A stretch of DNA of 64,000 nucleotides from Synechocystis sp. PCC 7338 (GCF_018282115.1 NZ_CP054306.1:1907488-1971487); one strand, 5' to 3'; shown: positions 17,951 to 27,980, counted from the first letter of the stretch. The notes: generated from the letters alone by a model not told the origin. Made by a program: numbers and translations.

Positions 17951-20900
17951 CTAATCAATTTGTAAAAGGGTATGAAATTCTTCGATCGCCATCGGTCGGC
18001 CATAGAAATAACCCTGGAAGAGATGACAACCCCGCTCGGCCAAAAAATCAACCTGTTCCTTGGTTTCCACCCCTTCCGCAATGATTGCCAGGTTAAAGTT
18101 ACGGGCCACCCCGATGATTGCTTCCACCAACGCCGCATTGTTCAAATCCGTGGGGGCATCCTGGACAAAAATGCGATCAATTTTTAATTCATTCAAAGGT
18201 AACTGCTTCAGGTAAGCCAGGGAAGAATAGCCGGTGCCAAAATCATCCACCGAAAAATGTACACCCAAAGCTTGCAACTCAAACATGGTGGCGATCGCCT
18301 GGCGGGTATCCTCCACAATCAGCCCCTCCGTCACCTCCAGGGTTAAAAGGGAAGGATCAATGGCAATGCGGGCCAAAAGAGCTTTCATATCATCCACAAA
18401 GCTGGGCTGGCGAAATTGTCGCGGGCTGACGTTAACTGCAATGTGGAGCCTAGAACCAAGGTTTTGTAGCCGAGCTAAATATTGGCCCACCTCCTCCAAC
18501 ACAAAGTCTCCAATATCGCAAATCAGGCCATTCTCCTCCGCAATGGGAATGAAAAGATTGGGCGAAATGAACCCCCGAGTAGGATGGTGCCACCTCAGTA
18601 AGGCTTCGGCTCCGACCCACACTCCATGGTGGTTCACCTGGGGTTGGAGATAAACCCGGAATTCCTTGTTCTCCAGGGCATAGCGTAGATCTGCTTCCAG
18701 AGCAAAGCGAGACTCCACTTCCAACTGCATTTGCGACTCAAACAAACAGACCTTATTGCGGCCAGCCTTTTTAGCTTGGTACATGGCCGTGTCTGCTTCC
18801 TTAAACAAATCCGCAATTGTTTCATTGACTTTGGGAAAGAGGGTAATGCCAATACTGCCGCTGATCTGAACCTGTTCGGTTTCCAGGGTAAAAGGGTTGG
18901 CCAAAGCCCGGCGAATTTTTTCCCCCACCCCCAACCCCAACCGGGCCGCTAGTTCCTGGTCATGGGACAATTCCGGCAACAACACAATGAATTCATCTCC
19001 CCCCAATCGGGCCACCGTATCCGAATCCCGTAGGTTATCCGCTAATCTTTTGGCCACCATTTTCAACAGGCGATCGCCACTGTCATGGCCCCGGGCATCG
19101 TTAAGGGTTTTAAAACCGTCTAAATCAATCAACATCACCGCCCCATAATGTTTGGATCGTTGGGCCAGGGCCAGGGCATTTGTAGCTCGGTCCAACAATA
19201 GGCGACGATTGGGCAAAGCCGTGAGGGGATCGTAATAGGCCAGGGTTTTAATCTGGGCTTCCGCCCGTTTGCGCTCCGTAATGTCAGTCAAAATCCCCAA
19301 CATTCTCAGGGGTTTACCCTGGGCATCCCATTCGACAATTTTCCCCAGGGACAGGAGCCATTTCCATTGCCCGGTCATGGTCTGTTGCCGATACTCCACT
19401 TCGTAACGGGAAATCTTACCTCCAATGTAACTGTTATATTTTTTCTCCACCCGTTGCCGGTCCTGGGGATGAATGCGCCCCAGCCAAAGTTGAAGAGTTT
19501 CTTGGAAGTTTTCTGGGTCGTAGTCCAAAATTTGAGCGTACTGGGGAGAAACCACTGCCAGCCCAGTTTGTAAGTTGAGATCGTAAAAGCCTTGGTTCGC
19601 CACCTCTAGGGCCAGCCTCAATCTTTCTTCATTTTCCGCCAACAGTCGCTGGGCCGTCTGCTTACTTTTGTCCGATCTAATGGCCGTCAGGGCAAAGGAA
19701 ATATTGTCGCCAATTTCCTGGAGCAGTCCCTGTTCATCTGCGGTGAAAAATTCCGCTTCCTGGGAATACAAAGTTAATACTGCCACTACCTGTCTAGCTT
19801 CCCAGATGGGCACTGAGGCAGCAGAGAGGAAACCATAGCGTAGTGCACCACTGCGCCAGGGAGCCATATTTGGATCTTGGATAATGTCGGAACAGATCAC
19901 CAATCTTCTTTCTCTCACGGCCGTACCAGCAGGGCCCCAGCCAGCGGGTTCATCTCGGATGGTGATGTGGATACTGTCTAGGTAAGCGGTAGTGTGGCCG
20001 CCAGCAATGTAGGGAATCACAGCTTGGCTTTCGGGGTCAATCAACCCAAACCAGATCAGGGGAAATTTGCCCACTTTTACCCCCACGTCACAGATGGCCC
20101 GGAATAAATCGTCCCGTTCTCGATTTTCGATGATGGCCCGGTTAACCTGGCTGAGGGTAGCATAAAGGCGGGACAAATGCTCGATGCGGCGCTGGTTTTG
20201 TTTGCGTTCACTAATGTCCCGCACCACCGACAGCAGGCGAGCTTTACCATCAATGACCGTCGGCTGAATGGATACTTCCACCCAAAAAACACTGCCGTTT
20301 TGTCTGCGGGCTAGCCATTCAAACATTTGTAGTCCGTCATTGCCTGTCTGGCGAATTTTTTTCTCTATCTCCACTTCGGTCTTACCCGGTTTATCGGCAC
20401 TAAAATCCAGAATCGAACGCCCTATCACACTCTCCTTGTGGACGTAGCCGTACATGGTGAGCATGGATTGGTTAACATCGACCACCGCTCCAGTTTGGGG
20501 GTCTTGGATAAAGATGGCTTCGTGGGTAGAATTAAAAATTTCCCGGTAATTGCGCTCGTTTCTTTCCAGGACAATTTCGGTGTAATGGGATTCTAGAAAA
20601 CGGCTGAGGAATTGGCCAATGGTACTGAGTAACTGTTCCTCCTGGGACAAAAACTCCCTTCCTTCGCTGTAGCAGACTTCCAAACGTCCTTGGTGGAAAT
20701 GTTCCGTCTGAAAATCAACGATCAAACAGCAATTGGTCTTTTGATAATCGGTGGTTTGGTAGAGGGAATTGCCCCAGGTCAGGCGGGCAGAAGCCAGCCT
20801 ATCGTGGTGGAAAGCCAGGGGCAAAAGTTCCACCGTGTTTTGCAAAAATTCTTCTAAAACTAAATCCGGCTGTTGGGCCATCTGGGCGATCGCCACCAGG

Positions 20901-22705
20901 CAATCCATTTCCTTGACCCTTTCTCGCAACTGCCCCAGGGTTGCCCGTAATTCCTTAGTTCTTTGCCTGATTTGGTGGGTGAGATTGGCCTGACTGTTGG
21001 TGACAATAGACACAATGATGGTAATCAGGGCAGTGATGCCTGTGCCAATGACAAATGTGATCAGGGCCGCTCGCTCAGCCTGTTTTTGGTTAAAGTCCGG
21101 CCCCGGCCAGAGCAAAAGGGCGTAGGTTTTACCGAAAATAAAGACGGGATAAGTCTGAAATAGCCTCGGGTGATCGTGCCCTGCCTGTTCCCCTTGCCAA
21201 CGACTGATGGAGAAAGGGGGAGGGGAAGATGAGGCTAGCAGTTGGGGCGCTAACTCCGTATCAAGTTCTAACCATGCCAACTCCAGGGAGTTATCTCCAA
21301 AGCTGATCTCTCCAAAGGTTTGCCGCAAAAATGCATCTAGCCTGATCACCACCGCCGCCACTCCCATGGGGGAATTTTCCACCTTACCGCCGGCAAAAAC
21401 TGGGGCATAGGCCACAACGCCCCTCTGTTCTTCCATCTCTTGGACAAGGGTAAGGGGATTAGTGGCACTGGGAAGTCCAGATTTTAGGGCATTATCCAAA
21501 GCTGTTTTGGAGGGCCCCCTAGAACTGACATCAAACCCCAGGGCCATTTCATTGCCCCCTAAGGGCTCTGCATAAAAAATTGGGTAGTAGAAATCCCGCC
21601 CTCGGGCTGGAACCATTTCCCCCTGGCGATCAACTTCAAAAATGCGAAAATCTTTTAAGCCTTCTTCTTGAGCTTGCCGCTCAAACTCTGGCTTATCCGC
21701 TGCTAAAACCTTAGGAATCCATTCCCAAGCCTGAATACTAGATTGCCTAACCATCGGCCAGGTAAAACGGGTAAACTCCGAACGGGTGACCTCCTCACTA
21801 GATTCAATAAAACTAGTCAGGCTGGAAAGGCCATAATTTTGCAACTCCCAAAGCCTTTGGGCGAACAGAGTGGCCCGGGGAATGGCAACTTGGTTGAAAT
21901 CACTTTGGCTGACTAGGAGAGTGTTTTCTTCCACCAAGGCCATGGTAACTATGCTTAAACATAGGCCCACGATCGCCATGGCCAGAGCTTCTCCTTGATT
22001 GACAATAAATCTGTTCCCCCAACGGTGGCGGCACTGCAGTAGATAATCTCCCCCCAGAATTACAACAATTAATCCTAGGGAAAAAAGCAAAGGGGCCCAA
22101 ATTTTCTCCCGTAATTGACTTTTCCACTGACTGGCTTCAATATCTATGGCGACAATTACCAAAATCTTTGGGGAGCGAGGCTGAAGGATGGGGGCATAGG
22201 CCGAGACAAAATTACCCCGTTCACCCTGGTAGGGGCCAATAATTAACTTTTTGGCCGGGGGCTCGAATAATTGCCTGATGGCCGTTGGAGGGTTTTGGTA
22301 AACAGCCCCGGGGAAATTAGCCAGCAAATCCCCAGAATTAAGACTATCGGGGCCAAAGAGAATTTTTCCTCCCCGCCTCACCATGGTGTAGATACTGCGG
22401 TTATCAAAGGTCTGGGCATAGGCCATCATCTGATTGTGCAGTCTTTGAAAATGGGGAGCCGTTAGATCCTCAGTAGTGAAGGTAAGTTCCTGGAACAGTT
22501 GGGGATTAAGGTTGGAGGAAACCATTTCAACTTGTTCTAGTAAATCTTGACGCATCTGTTCACCAACTTTTTCCATGCGCCAGCGGGCCACCCCCAATCC
22601 CCCCAGGATAATTAAAAAAACTAGACCAGATAAAATTAATTTTCGCCAAAAACCCCGCCCATGGTGGCGAAAAGTAGAAGACGGGGGGGGAGAAATGATA
22701 GACAT
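17951..22705 (-). CDS. Multi-sensor diguanylate cyclase/phosphodiesterase (CHASE-GAF-PAS-GAF-PAS-GGDEF-EAL)
   Basis: A 1584-residue signalling protein. Order of parts: a membrane span near residues 20-40, an outer region, two spans near 205-260, a periplasmic CHASE domain (about 290-500, with the region FRIFEVDRQGE ... FYYPIFYAEPL), a further span near 545-567, a GAF-like region, a PAS domain with PAC (VNQSMLTMYGY, SVVRDISERKQ), a GAF domain (about 860-1010), another PAS/PAC, GGDEF (motif RLGGDEF intact) and EAL (EALLRW and DDFGTGYSSL present). Both catalytic motifs look intact, so it could make or break cyclic-di-GMP depending on signal. From memory it is sll0267 in PCC 6803. CHASE ligand unknown. 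Confidence 0.88.
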   Translation of the reverse strand: MSIISPPPSSTFRHHGRGFWRKLILSGLVFLIILGGLGVARWRMEKVGEQMRQDLLEQVEMVSSNLNPQLFQELTFTTEDLTAPHFQRLHNQMMAYAQTFDNRSIYTMVRRGGKILFGPDSLNSGDLLANFPGAVYQNPPTAIRQLFEPPAKKLIIGPYQGERGNFVSAYAPILQPRSPKILVIVAIDIEASQWKSQLREKIWAPLLFSLGLIVVILGGDYLLQCRHRWGNRFIVNQGEALAMAIVGLCLSIVTMALVEENTLLVSQSDFNQVAIPRATLFAQRLWELQNYGLSSLTSFIESSEEVTRSEFTRFTWPMVRQSSIQAWEWIPKVLAADKPEFERQAQEEGLKDFRIFEVDRQGEMVPARGRDFYYPIFYAEPLGGNEMALGFDVSSRGPSKTALDNALKSGLPSATNPLTLVQEMEEQRGVVAYAPVFAGGKVENSPMGVAAVVIRLDAFLRQTFGEISFGDNSLELAWLELDTELAPQLLASSSPPPFSISRWQGEQAGHDHPRLFQTYPVFIFGKTYALLLWPGPDFNQKQAERAALITFVIGTGITALITIIVSIVTNSQANLTHQIRQRTKELRATLGQLRERVKEMDCLVAIAQMAQQPDLVLEEFLQNTVELLPLAFHHDRLASARLTWGNSLYQTTDYQKTNCCLIVDFQTEHFHQGRLEVCYSEGREFLSQEEQLLSTIGQFLSRFLESHYTEIVLERNERNYREIFNSTHEAIFIQDPQTGAVVDVNQSMLTMYGYVHKESVIGRSILDFSADKPGKTEVEIEKKIRQTGNDGLQMFEWLARRQNGSVFWVEVSIQPTVIDGKARLLSVVRDISERKQNQRRIEHLSRLYATLSQVNRAIIENRERDDLFRAICDVGVKVGKFPLIWFGLIDPESQAVIPYIAGGHTTAYLDSIHITIRDEPAGWGPAGTAVRERRLVICSDIIQDPNMAPWRSGALRYGFLSAASVPIWEARQVVAVLTLYSQEAEFFTADEQGLLQEIGDNISFALTAIRSDKSKQTAQRLLAENEERLRLALEVANQGFYDLNLQTGLAVVSPQYAQILDYDPENFQETLQLWLGRIHPQDRQRVEKKYNSYIGGKISRYEVEYRQQTMTGQWKWLLSLGKIVEWDAQGKPLRMLGILTDITERKRAEAQIKTLAYYDPLTALPNRRLLLDRATNALALAQRSKHYGAVMLIDLDGFKTLNDARGHDSGDRLLKMVAKRLADNLRDSDTVARLGGDEFIVLLPELSHDQELAARLGLGVGEKIRRALANPFTLETEQVQISGSIGITLFPKVNETIADLFKEADTAMYQAKKAGRNKVCLFESQMQLEVESRFALEADLRYALENKEFRVYLQPQVNHHGVWVGAEALLRWHHPTRGFISPNLFIPIAEENGLICDIGDFVLEEVGQYLARLQNLGSRLHIAVNVSPRQFRQPSFVDDMKALLARIAIDPSLLTLEVTEGLIVEDTRQAIATMFELQALGVHFSVDDFGTGYSSLAYLKQLPLNELKIDRIFVQDAPTDLNNAALVEAIIGVARNFNLAIIAEGVETKEQVDFLAERGCHLFQGYFYGRPMAIEEFHTLLQID

Positions 22706-22899
22706 CGGGAAGTTGGGGATACATTACCCAGGGAAAAATGCCGGAGCTACCATCTTGAACAGCAGTACCTCCCCTCCTGTGGCTCAATCAGAGGGAGAAA
22801 TTGGTTTGTGTTAAGCATTGAAGCATTAGAGTGCGAAAGTTTATAGACTTCCCCACACCATCAGTTTAAACAAAACTTGCTTAATTTTTGATGGTAGCA

Positions 22900-24147
22900 C
22901 TACCCTTTAATTTGCCTTGGGAGAGGCGGAGGGGAAAGAGTTTGTTTAAAAAAACTTTGCAATGCTCTGCACTGGAGTTTTAAATAACGTTCCATGGAAT
23001 TGCCTTTCATCAGAGCCATAGATTTATTCGCCTGGTCTACAAACGTTAGGGGGTCTAGGTATGCTTGGTAGGATAACCAGGCTTCTTGGTGAGTTTGAAA
23101 ACTGAGGTGCAACCCTTCCGTTTCTTGGGCGAAACAGGCCCAAAGCATGGCCTCACATTCCTGGGCAGAAAGACTGAATAAAGGCGATGTGAGGAGTTTA
23201 GCAATGATGCCGTACAGGGCAGGGTCGTACCAAAAAATTCCATTGATGGCAGCGGATACATGGTAGTGATCCCTTTGGCATCCCCTAATGCCCAAGTTGA
23301 CTAGTTGGCGCTCAAAGGCAGTGGGAGCGGGAAGGAGGCGTCCAACATCGTGGGACAAAATGGTGGAGGTATTGAAGTGAAAGCTTTCGTCGAGAAAATG
23401 ATAATAGGAAATTTGGGTCGGGATCGAGTTCCGTTCTGCTTCCTGTTGTTGGTAAAAGTGACTAAGTTTGTGCTGCACTAATTTGCCATTCAAGGTCCGC
23501 AATCCCCGTACCGTGAGATATTGGCAAGCTAAAAAAGCATTGTTCGCAGACAGTAAACCAAAGCCCTGGAGTTGCAGACCCTTCCACCAATTTTTAAACC
23601 AATTTGTGTTGGCAAAAATCATCGTTTCCCGAAATGGCGATCGCCGGGGCTGACCAAATAGATGGCCGCCAAAGAGAATTTGCTCCACTTGGTCAATCAC
23701 TGTCTGAAAAGCCTGGATATGGCACCGTTCTTGGGAAGTTTCCAGATCTAGGGTGTCACAAACTAAGCGAAAATCCGTCAGGGGATAGAGACCCGTGGCG
23801 CTGGTTTGATTGAAATAAATGGTAGCCACTTCCGCCGCAATAATTTGGCTGTAGTAAGCCACCCAGTAAAGATGGTTGAGGATAAGTTTTTGATCTGCAC
23901 TAGCTTGGTCCCACAGGGGAGTGCCATAGAGGAGGGAAAATTCTGGAGCTTGCCAGTATTGGCTTCGACATTGCTGATAATCAAATTGCTCAGCTAATTG
24001 ATCTAATGCTGGACTATGATCTGTTTGCTTAGCCCGACGATAATTAAGCTCTAATTTTTTACGGGTTTTGCTATCCTTTGCTAACAGAGATGGCGGAGGA
24101 TTACTAGACTTATGGAGGGCATTGACAGTGGTTGACATGGGACACAT
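22900..24147 (-). CDS. AurF-like diiron oxygenase family protein
   Basis: A 415-residue protein with the ligand pattern of the AurF (p-aminobenzoate N-oxygenase) diiron family: Glu106 (IIAAEVATIY), Glu140-x2-His143 (SQERCHIQAF), and His250-x3-Glu254-x2-His257 (YHFLDESFHF), matching the spacing E101, E136xxH139 and H223xxxE227xxH230 that I recall for AurF. The acidic residue equivalent to E196 could not be placed with confidence. Substrate unknown. It starts 3 bases after the ferritin-like gene stop and is the last gene of a five-gene run with desD and a Rieske oxygenase. The first codons MCPMSTT allow starts at either Met. Confidence 0.65.
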   Translation of the reverse strand: MCPMSTTVNALHKSSNPPPSLLAKDSKTRKKLELNYRRAKQTDHSPALDQLAEQFDYQQCRSQYWQAPEFSLLYGTPLWDQASADQKLILNHLYWVAYYSQIIAAEVATIYFNQTSATGLYPLTDFRLVCDTLDLETSQERCHIQAFQTVIDQVEQILFGGHLFGQPRRSPFRETMIFANTNWFKNWWKGLQLQGFGLLSANNAFLACQYLTVRGLRTLNGKLVQHKLSHFYQQQEAERNSIPTQISYYHFLDESFHFNTSTILSHDVGRLLPAPTAFERQLVNLGIRGCQRDHYHVSAAINGIFWYDPALYGIIAKLLTSPLFSLSAQECEAMLWACFAQETEGLHLSFQTHQEAWLSYQAYLDPLTFVDQANKSMALMKGNSMERYLKLQCRALQSFFKQTLSPPPLPRQIKG

Positions 24148-24150
24148 TCT

Positions 24151-25050
24151 CTAGCACAATTCAGCGGCATAGGGGACAAAACATTGTTGTTCTTCCAGGC
24201 AAGATAAAATTTTTGGTGGTACTCCGTGGGCCATTAAGGAACGCAAAAGATTGAGTTTATTTTGGCTCTGCACTTCCGTTTTTAATTCAGTAAAGATTTG
24301 TCGGCGATCGCCAGGGGATAAATAACCTCTGCCCTGTTCCACTGCTTGAACCAATCGTTGGGGCCCCACCTGCACCATGTGCAGAAATTCCCTGAGGGCT
24401 TGGTAAATATTTTCTAGACTGAGTTGATCGTATGACCAAGTTTGTAATTGCTGGACTCCCGTGGCGTGGTGGCGGGCTTCAGCAGCCAAAAAGCTTTGTA
24501 GGGTTGCAGTTAAACGATCATTTTGACAATGGCTAGCCAGGGAACGGTAATGGCTCAGACCCCAACCTTCTAGTACCACTTGCACCATGGTTAACAACAG
24601 AGCTTTATCGTTAGACTCCAATAATTGCCCCATAAAAGATAAAAAACTATCCTGATTAAATTCTGGCTTTTGCTGAAAAAATTGTTCAATTTGGCATAAA
24701 TGTTGGGCTTCATCGGCGGCAAATAAACTGTACAAAATTCGTTCTTCATTACTTTCTGCTAGCAGGATCATTTTGGCCATATAGCCCATGCCTGCTTGTT
24801 CTACCCAATAAATTTCCGTCAGCAAGTCCTGGTTGGCGATCTCCAAAATTGTGTCCTGTTCTCCGGCACTGGCCTGCTGAAACAGGGTCACTTGGTTTAA
24901 ACCAAAATATTCGGCGGGCCAATATGGTGGCTGGCCATGGTCAACAGTATCCTTCTCCCCTGGTCGATTTAAGGCTGAATTGAGAATTCGCTGTAGGTGA
25001 TCGCCGGGGGCAGTCGAGGGGAGCGTAAAGCCACTAATGGATTGGGTCAT
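24151..25050 (-). CDS. Ferritin-like diiron protein
   Basis: A 299-residue four-helix-bundle protein. It has the full ferritin/ribonucleotide-reductase-type iron set: Glu84, Glu114-x2-His117 (DEAQH), Glu161 (LEGWGLSHY) and Glu191-x2-His194 (EARHH), with exactly 30 residues between first and second ligands in both halves. The substrate is not known; such proteins oxidise or desaturate organic molecules or handle iron. It overlaps the Rieske gene by 17 bases and is followed after 3 bases by the AurF-like gene, so coupled expression is very likely. Confidence 0.75.
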   Translation of the reverse strand: MTQSISGFTLPSTAPGDHLQRILNSALNRPGEKDTVDHGQPPYWPAEYFGLNQVTLFQQASAGEQDTILEIANQDLLTEIYWVEQAGMGYMAKMILLAESNEERILYSLFAADEAQHLCQIEQFFQQKPEFNQDSFLSFMGQLLESNDKALLLTMVQVVLEGWGLSHYRSLASHCQNDRLTATLQSFLAAEARHHATGVQQLQTWSYDQLSLENIYQALREFLHMVQVGPQRLVQAVEQGRGYLSPGDRRQIFTELKTEVQSQNKLNLLRSLMAHGVPPKILSCLEEQQCFVPYAAELC

Positions 25051-26173
25051 GGATTTTTACCCCTCCATTGTGGTTAGTTACTGCCGGGGCAGATGGCAAT
25101 TTTTTTTCATCTAATGGTTGCCAAGTTTCCCAATGAAGGATTGGTTGCTTTTCTAGATGGTGGATAAATTCAAGAATTGATCTATCCTCTGCTAAAGGCG
25201 TTTTGAGTGCGAATTTAATGGTCTCAAAAATCTTGGTATCTCCCTTCGCAAAATAATTGCCCACCAGATTAGTTAGCCAAAGAATAATGTTATTAAAAAA
25301 CCAGCCCCAAAGCCCAGGGTGATGCTTAGTCAACAAAATTGTTTGCCCTTCCGTTTGCCCATTCTCGCCTAAGCGCAAGGTGAACATAAGATAAAAATGC
25401 AAAAAGTCTGGCCCCAATGTCACCGTCCCCGTACTACCAAACCAGTAGGATAAATTATAGGTGCCCGCTTCCCGGTAAAAGGGTTTAATCAGACGCACAA
25501 AAAGGGAATCATTGCCCCCCTGGGTGGTGTTGGCAAAATTAATCATGCTTTGATTAATAATCTCGGCTTTGAAGTTGATTTCCACCGGGAAATTATGCAC
25601 TGTATTGAAATGGTGGGCATCAATGGCATTAACCATCACCACATTGGGATGGCAAGCTTTCGTAAAGTTTTTACCTAAGGCACTGGCCACTTTTTGATCA
25701 GCCAACTCCGGCGGTATAGGTAAAGTTTGACTAGGTTCAGTCCCAGTCCAGAGCCAAATCAAACCATAGGCTTCTGTCACTGGCCAGGTAGTAATTTTTA
25801 GCGGCAATGATTTCCCTAAACAGGGTACTTCCACGCATTGTCCATCGTGATCAAACCGCCAATTGTGGAAAAAACAACGTAAACTTTCCCCTTCCACCTT
25901 GCCCTCCGCTAAATGGGCCCCCATGTGGGGACAATGGGCATCCACCGCCACCACTCTGCCGCTGTCAGTGCGGTAAACCGCCAAATCTTTGCCCAATAAA
26001 AATACGGCTTTAACCTGGCCCCGTTTTAATTGTTTGGAGCGCAGTAACCAATACCAACCGGCCACAAAGCGCTGGGGCTGATTAAAAACTTTGGGAGAGT
26101 GCGGTTTGGGCAGGAAGACCACGGTGGTCAGACCAATTAGCTCAAGATATTTACAGCATAGCTGGAATGCCAA
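25034..26173 (-). CDS. Rieske non-heme iron oxygenase
   Basis: A 379-residue Rieske-type oxygenase. The [2Fe-2S] site is CPH ... CFFH (Cys-x-His-x16-Cys-x2-His, about residues 81-102) and the mononuclear iron site is visible as DAHHFNTVH with a later Asp expected. The C-terminal half is the catalytic domain. It resembles the cell-envelope/plastid-type single-component oxygenases (like pheophorbide or choline monooxygenase relatives) rather than ring-hydroxylating dioxygenase alpha subunits; substrate unknown. The ATG at 26173 overlaps the previous gene by 37 bases; a GTG at 26122 just after that gene's stop is an alternative. From memory it corresponds to sll0264 or a neighbour in PCC 6803. 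Confidence 0.8.
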   Translation of the reverse strand: MAFQLCCKYLELIGLTTVVFLPKPHSPKVFNQPQRFVAGWYWLLRSKQLKRGQVKAVFLLGKDLAVYRTDSGRVVAVDAHCPHMGAHLAEGKVEGESLRCFFHNWRFDHDGQCVEVPCLGKSLPLKITTWPVTEAYGLIWLWTGTEPSQTLPIPPELADQKVASALGKNFTKACHPNVVMVNAIDAHHFNTVHNFPVEINFKAEIINQSMINFANTTQGGNDSLFVRLIKPFYREAGTYNLSYWFGSTGTVTLGPDFLHFYLMFTLRLGENGQTEGQTILLTKHHPGLWGWFFNNIILWLTNLVGNYFAKGDTKIFETIKFALKTPLAEDRSILEFIHHLEKQPILHWETWQPLDEKKLPSAPAVTNHNGGVKIHDPIH

Positions 26174-26856
26174 ATTCTTAGTCCTGCTTTGGTCAAATTT
26201 TCCGTTGACACCTCAGCCAAACAAACCAACTCATCCCCCTGGATATGACCGGGATTTTTTTGCAAAAAGAACTCCACATGGCGATCGCCTAATTTTTCCG
26301 TGGGCACCTGGCGCAGGTTAGGGGTTAATACTTGGGGCTGGGGTAAGCGCACAATGCCCAAAATGGGGTCATAGTTGCCTTGGAATTTTTCTTGGGCTAG
26401 CTGGTCGATAAAATTTTGTACAGGCGGGGGAGTGGGGTGGAGATAGTGGGGATAGAATTCCTGGGCAAAAATGCTCAAAAACCGATAGGTACGGTAACCG
26501 GAGGAAATCAGGAGCCAATAAAGTTTTTCTGGCCTGGCCCCATGGAGAATTTGCATGGCCTTTGTCCAAGCCTTAGCTAAGGCAGGATTAGACCACATAG
26601 ATGGATCGGTGATGGTGTCACCGGAATAGACAATTCTGACGGTTTCACCTTCCCGCTGGGCTGGATAGAAGCCAAAGGTGGTGAAGCCTTTCAACACCCC
26701 AGCCAATTTGAGTAAAATCACCCAATCCTTATCCACCAGGTCTGCTTGAAATTGCGGCCAATGGGGCCCCTCAAAGTGGGTTTGGAGCAATGCCAACATT
26801 AACCGTTGGTCGGCAGCGGGGATTTGGTCGGCGGGCAACAGAAAGGCTTCAATCAT
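26137..26856 (-). CDS. Hypothetical protein in the desaturase/oxygenase operon
   Basis: A 239-residue soluble protein without a recognised family name. The middle (VLKGFTTFGFYPAQREGETVRIVYSGDT, then a helix and LYWLLISSGYRTYRFLSIF) has the strand-helix look of an acetyltransferase (GNAT-like) fold, but no convincing acetyl-CoA loop was found, so this is only a suggestion. It lies 44 bases downstream of desD and overlaps the Rieske gene by 37 bases, tying it to this operon. No signal peptide or membrane span. Confidence 0.7.
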   Translation of the reverse strand: MIEAFLLPADQIPAADQRLMLALLQTHFEGPHWPQFQADLVDKDWVILLKLAGVLKGFTTFGFYPAQREGETVRIVYSGDTITDPSMWSNPALAKAWTKAMQILHGARPEKLYWLLISSGYRTYRFLSIFAQEFYPHYLHPTPPPVQNFIDQLAQEKFQGNYDPILGIVRLPQPQVLTPNLRQVPTEKLGDRHVEFFLQKNPGHIQGDELVCLAEVSTENLTKAGLRIWHSSYAVNILS

Positions 26857-26900
26857 GGATTTGAAAAATTTTGCCTTCTCACCTCAATCTCTGGGGAAGG

Positions 26901-27980
26901 TCACGATGGTTTGCCCATGGCCTCTAGCCAACGATAGTTAGAGGAGATCGCCGCTCTGAAGGTGGGATAAACTTTGTACTCTACATCAAATTCTTGGCAA
27001 ACATCCTTAATGATATTTTCTAGCTGGGGATAGTGAATATGACAAATATTAGGAAAAAGATGGTGGGTAACTTGGTGATTTAAACCTCCACAAAACCAGT
27101 TCCAAAAGGGATTAGTGGTGGCAAAATTGGCCGTGGTGCGAATTTGACAAATAGCCCACTCGTCATCAATGGTACCGGATTCACCGTCGGGGGTTAAAAA
27201 TTCGGTGCATTCCAACACATGGGCCAGCATAAAAATAGTACAGACCACAATGCCGTAGGTCATATAGGTGACAGAAGCACCAATTAATACCTCAGGAATG
27301 GAAAAGCCTAGGGCCAGGGGTAAACCGAAAACATAACCTAGCCAAAGCACTTTAATAGCCAATAAACTAGCTAATTCCAGGGGCTGAAAAGGAGGGATTT
27401 TATGGTCATGGTATTTACCTTTATTCAGCACTAGATAAATGTCATAAATGAACCAATAAAAGGGAATAAAAAGATATAAGCCCCAAATATAAAATTGTTG
27501 GAAACGATAAATGCCAACATGTTCCTGTTCAGGACTCATGCGTACTGCTCCGTCCCCGTGGATTTCCACGTCGTGGCCGAGGATATTGGTGTAGGTGTGG
27601 TGCAAATAGTTATGACGATAGCGCCAAAGAAAACTGGATAACCCGACAAAGTCGTAGGTCAGGCCCAAGGCCCGATTCACGTGGGGATTGGAGGAATAGG
27701 CGTTATGGTTGGCGTCGTGGCCGACATTGAAGGAAAAGGCCGCGACGGCGATCGCCAAAACCACACAACCGAGGAGGCGTACCGGAAAAATAACTGGAGC
27801 AAAAAGCACAAAGGCCCAAGCGGAAAACAACCAGAGCACGATGATCAGGGTTTTCAGATACATGGCGGGGTTATCCCTTTGGGTCAGGCCATGCTCGGCA
27901 AAGTAGGCATCAACCCGTTGGTTTAGTACCCGACGAAACCCCCGCTTCTGGGTAAATTTAATTCTTTCCGCTGTTAACAT
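26901..27980 (-). CDS. desD: Acyl-lipid delta-6 desaturase
   Basis: A 359-residue membrane desaturase that puts a double bond at carbon 6 of linoleic and linolenic acid bound to membrane glycerolipids, using ferredoxin electrons. The three histidine boxes are HDANH (near residue 89), HNYLHH (near 124) and QVTHH (near 305), where Q replaces H in the third box, the hallmark of front-end desaturases. There is no fused cytochrome b5 domain, as in Synechocystis DesD. Compared with my memory of PCC 6803 Sll0262 only scattered residues differ (for example Ala for Ser near residue 39), so this is a very close relative. It heads a run of five same-strand genes, all but one being iron enzymes. Confidence 0.95.
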   Translation of the reverse strand: MLTAERIKFTQKRGFRRVLNQRVDAYFAEHGLTQRDNPAMYLKTLIIVLWLFSAWAFVLFAPVIFPVRLLGCVVLAIAVAAFSFNVGHDANHNAYSSNPHVNRALGLTYDFVGLSSFLWRYRHNYLHHTYTNILGHDVEIHGDGAVRMSPEQEHVGIYRFQQFYIWGLYLFIPFYWFIYDIYLVLNKGKYHDHKIPPFQPLELASLLAIKVLWLGYVFGLPLALGFSIPEVLIGASVTYMTYGIVVCTIFMLAHVLECTEFLTPDGESGTIDDEWAICQIRTTANFATTNPFWNWFCGGLNHQVTHHLFPNICHIHYPQLENIIKDVCQEFDVEYKVYPTFRAAISSNYRWLEAMGKPS

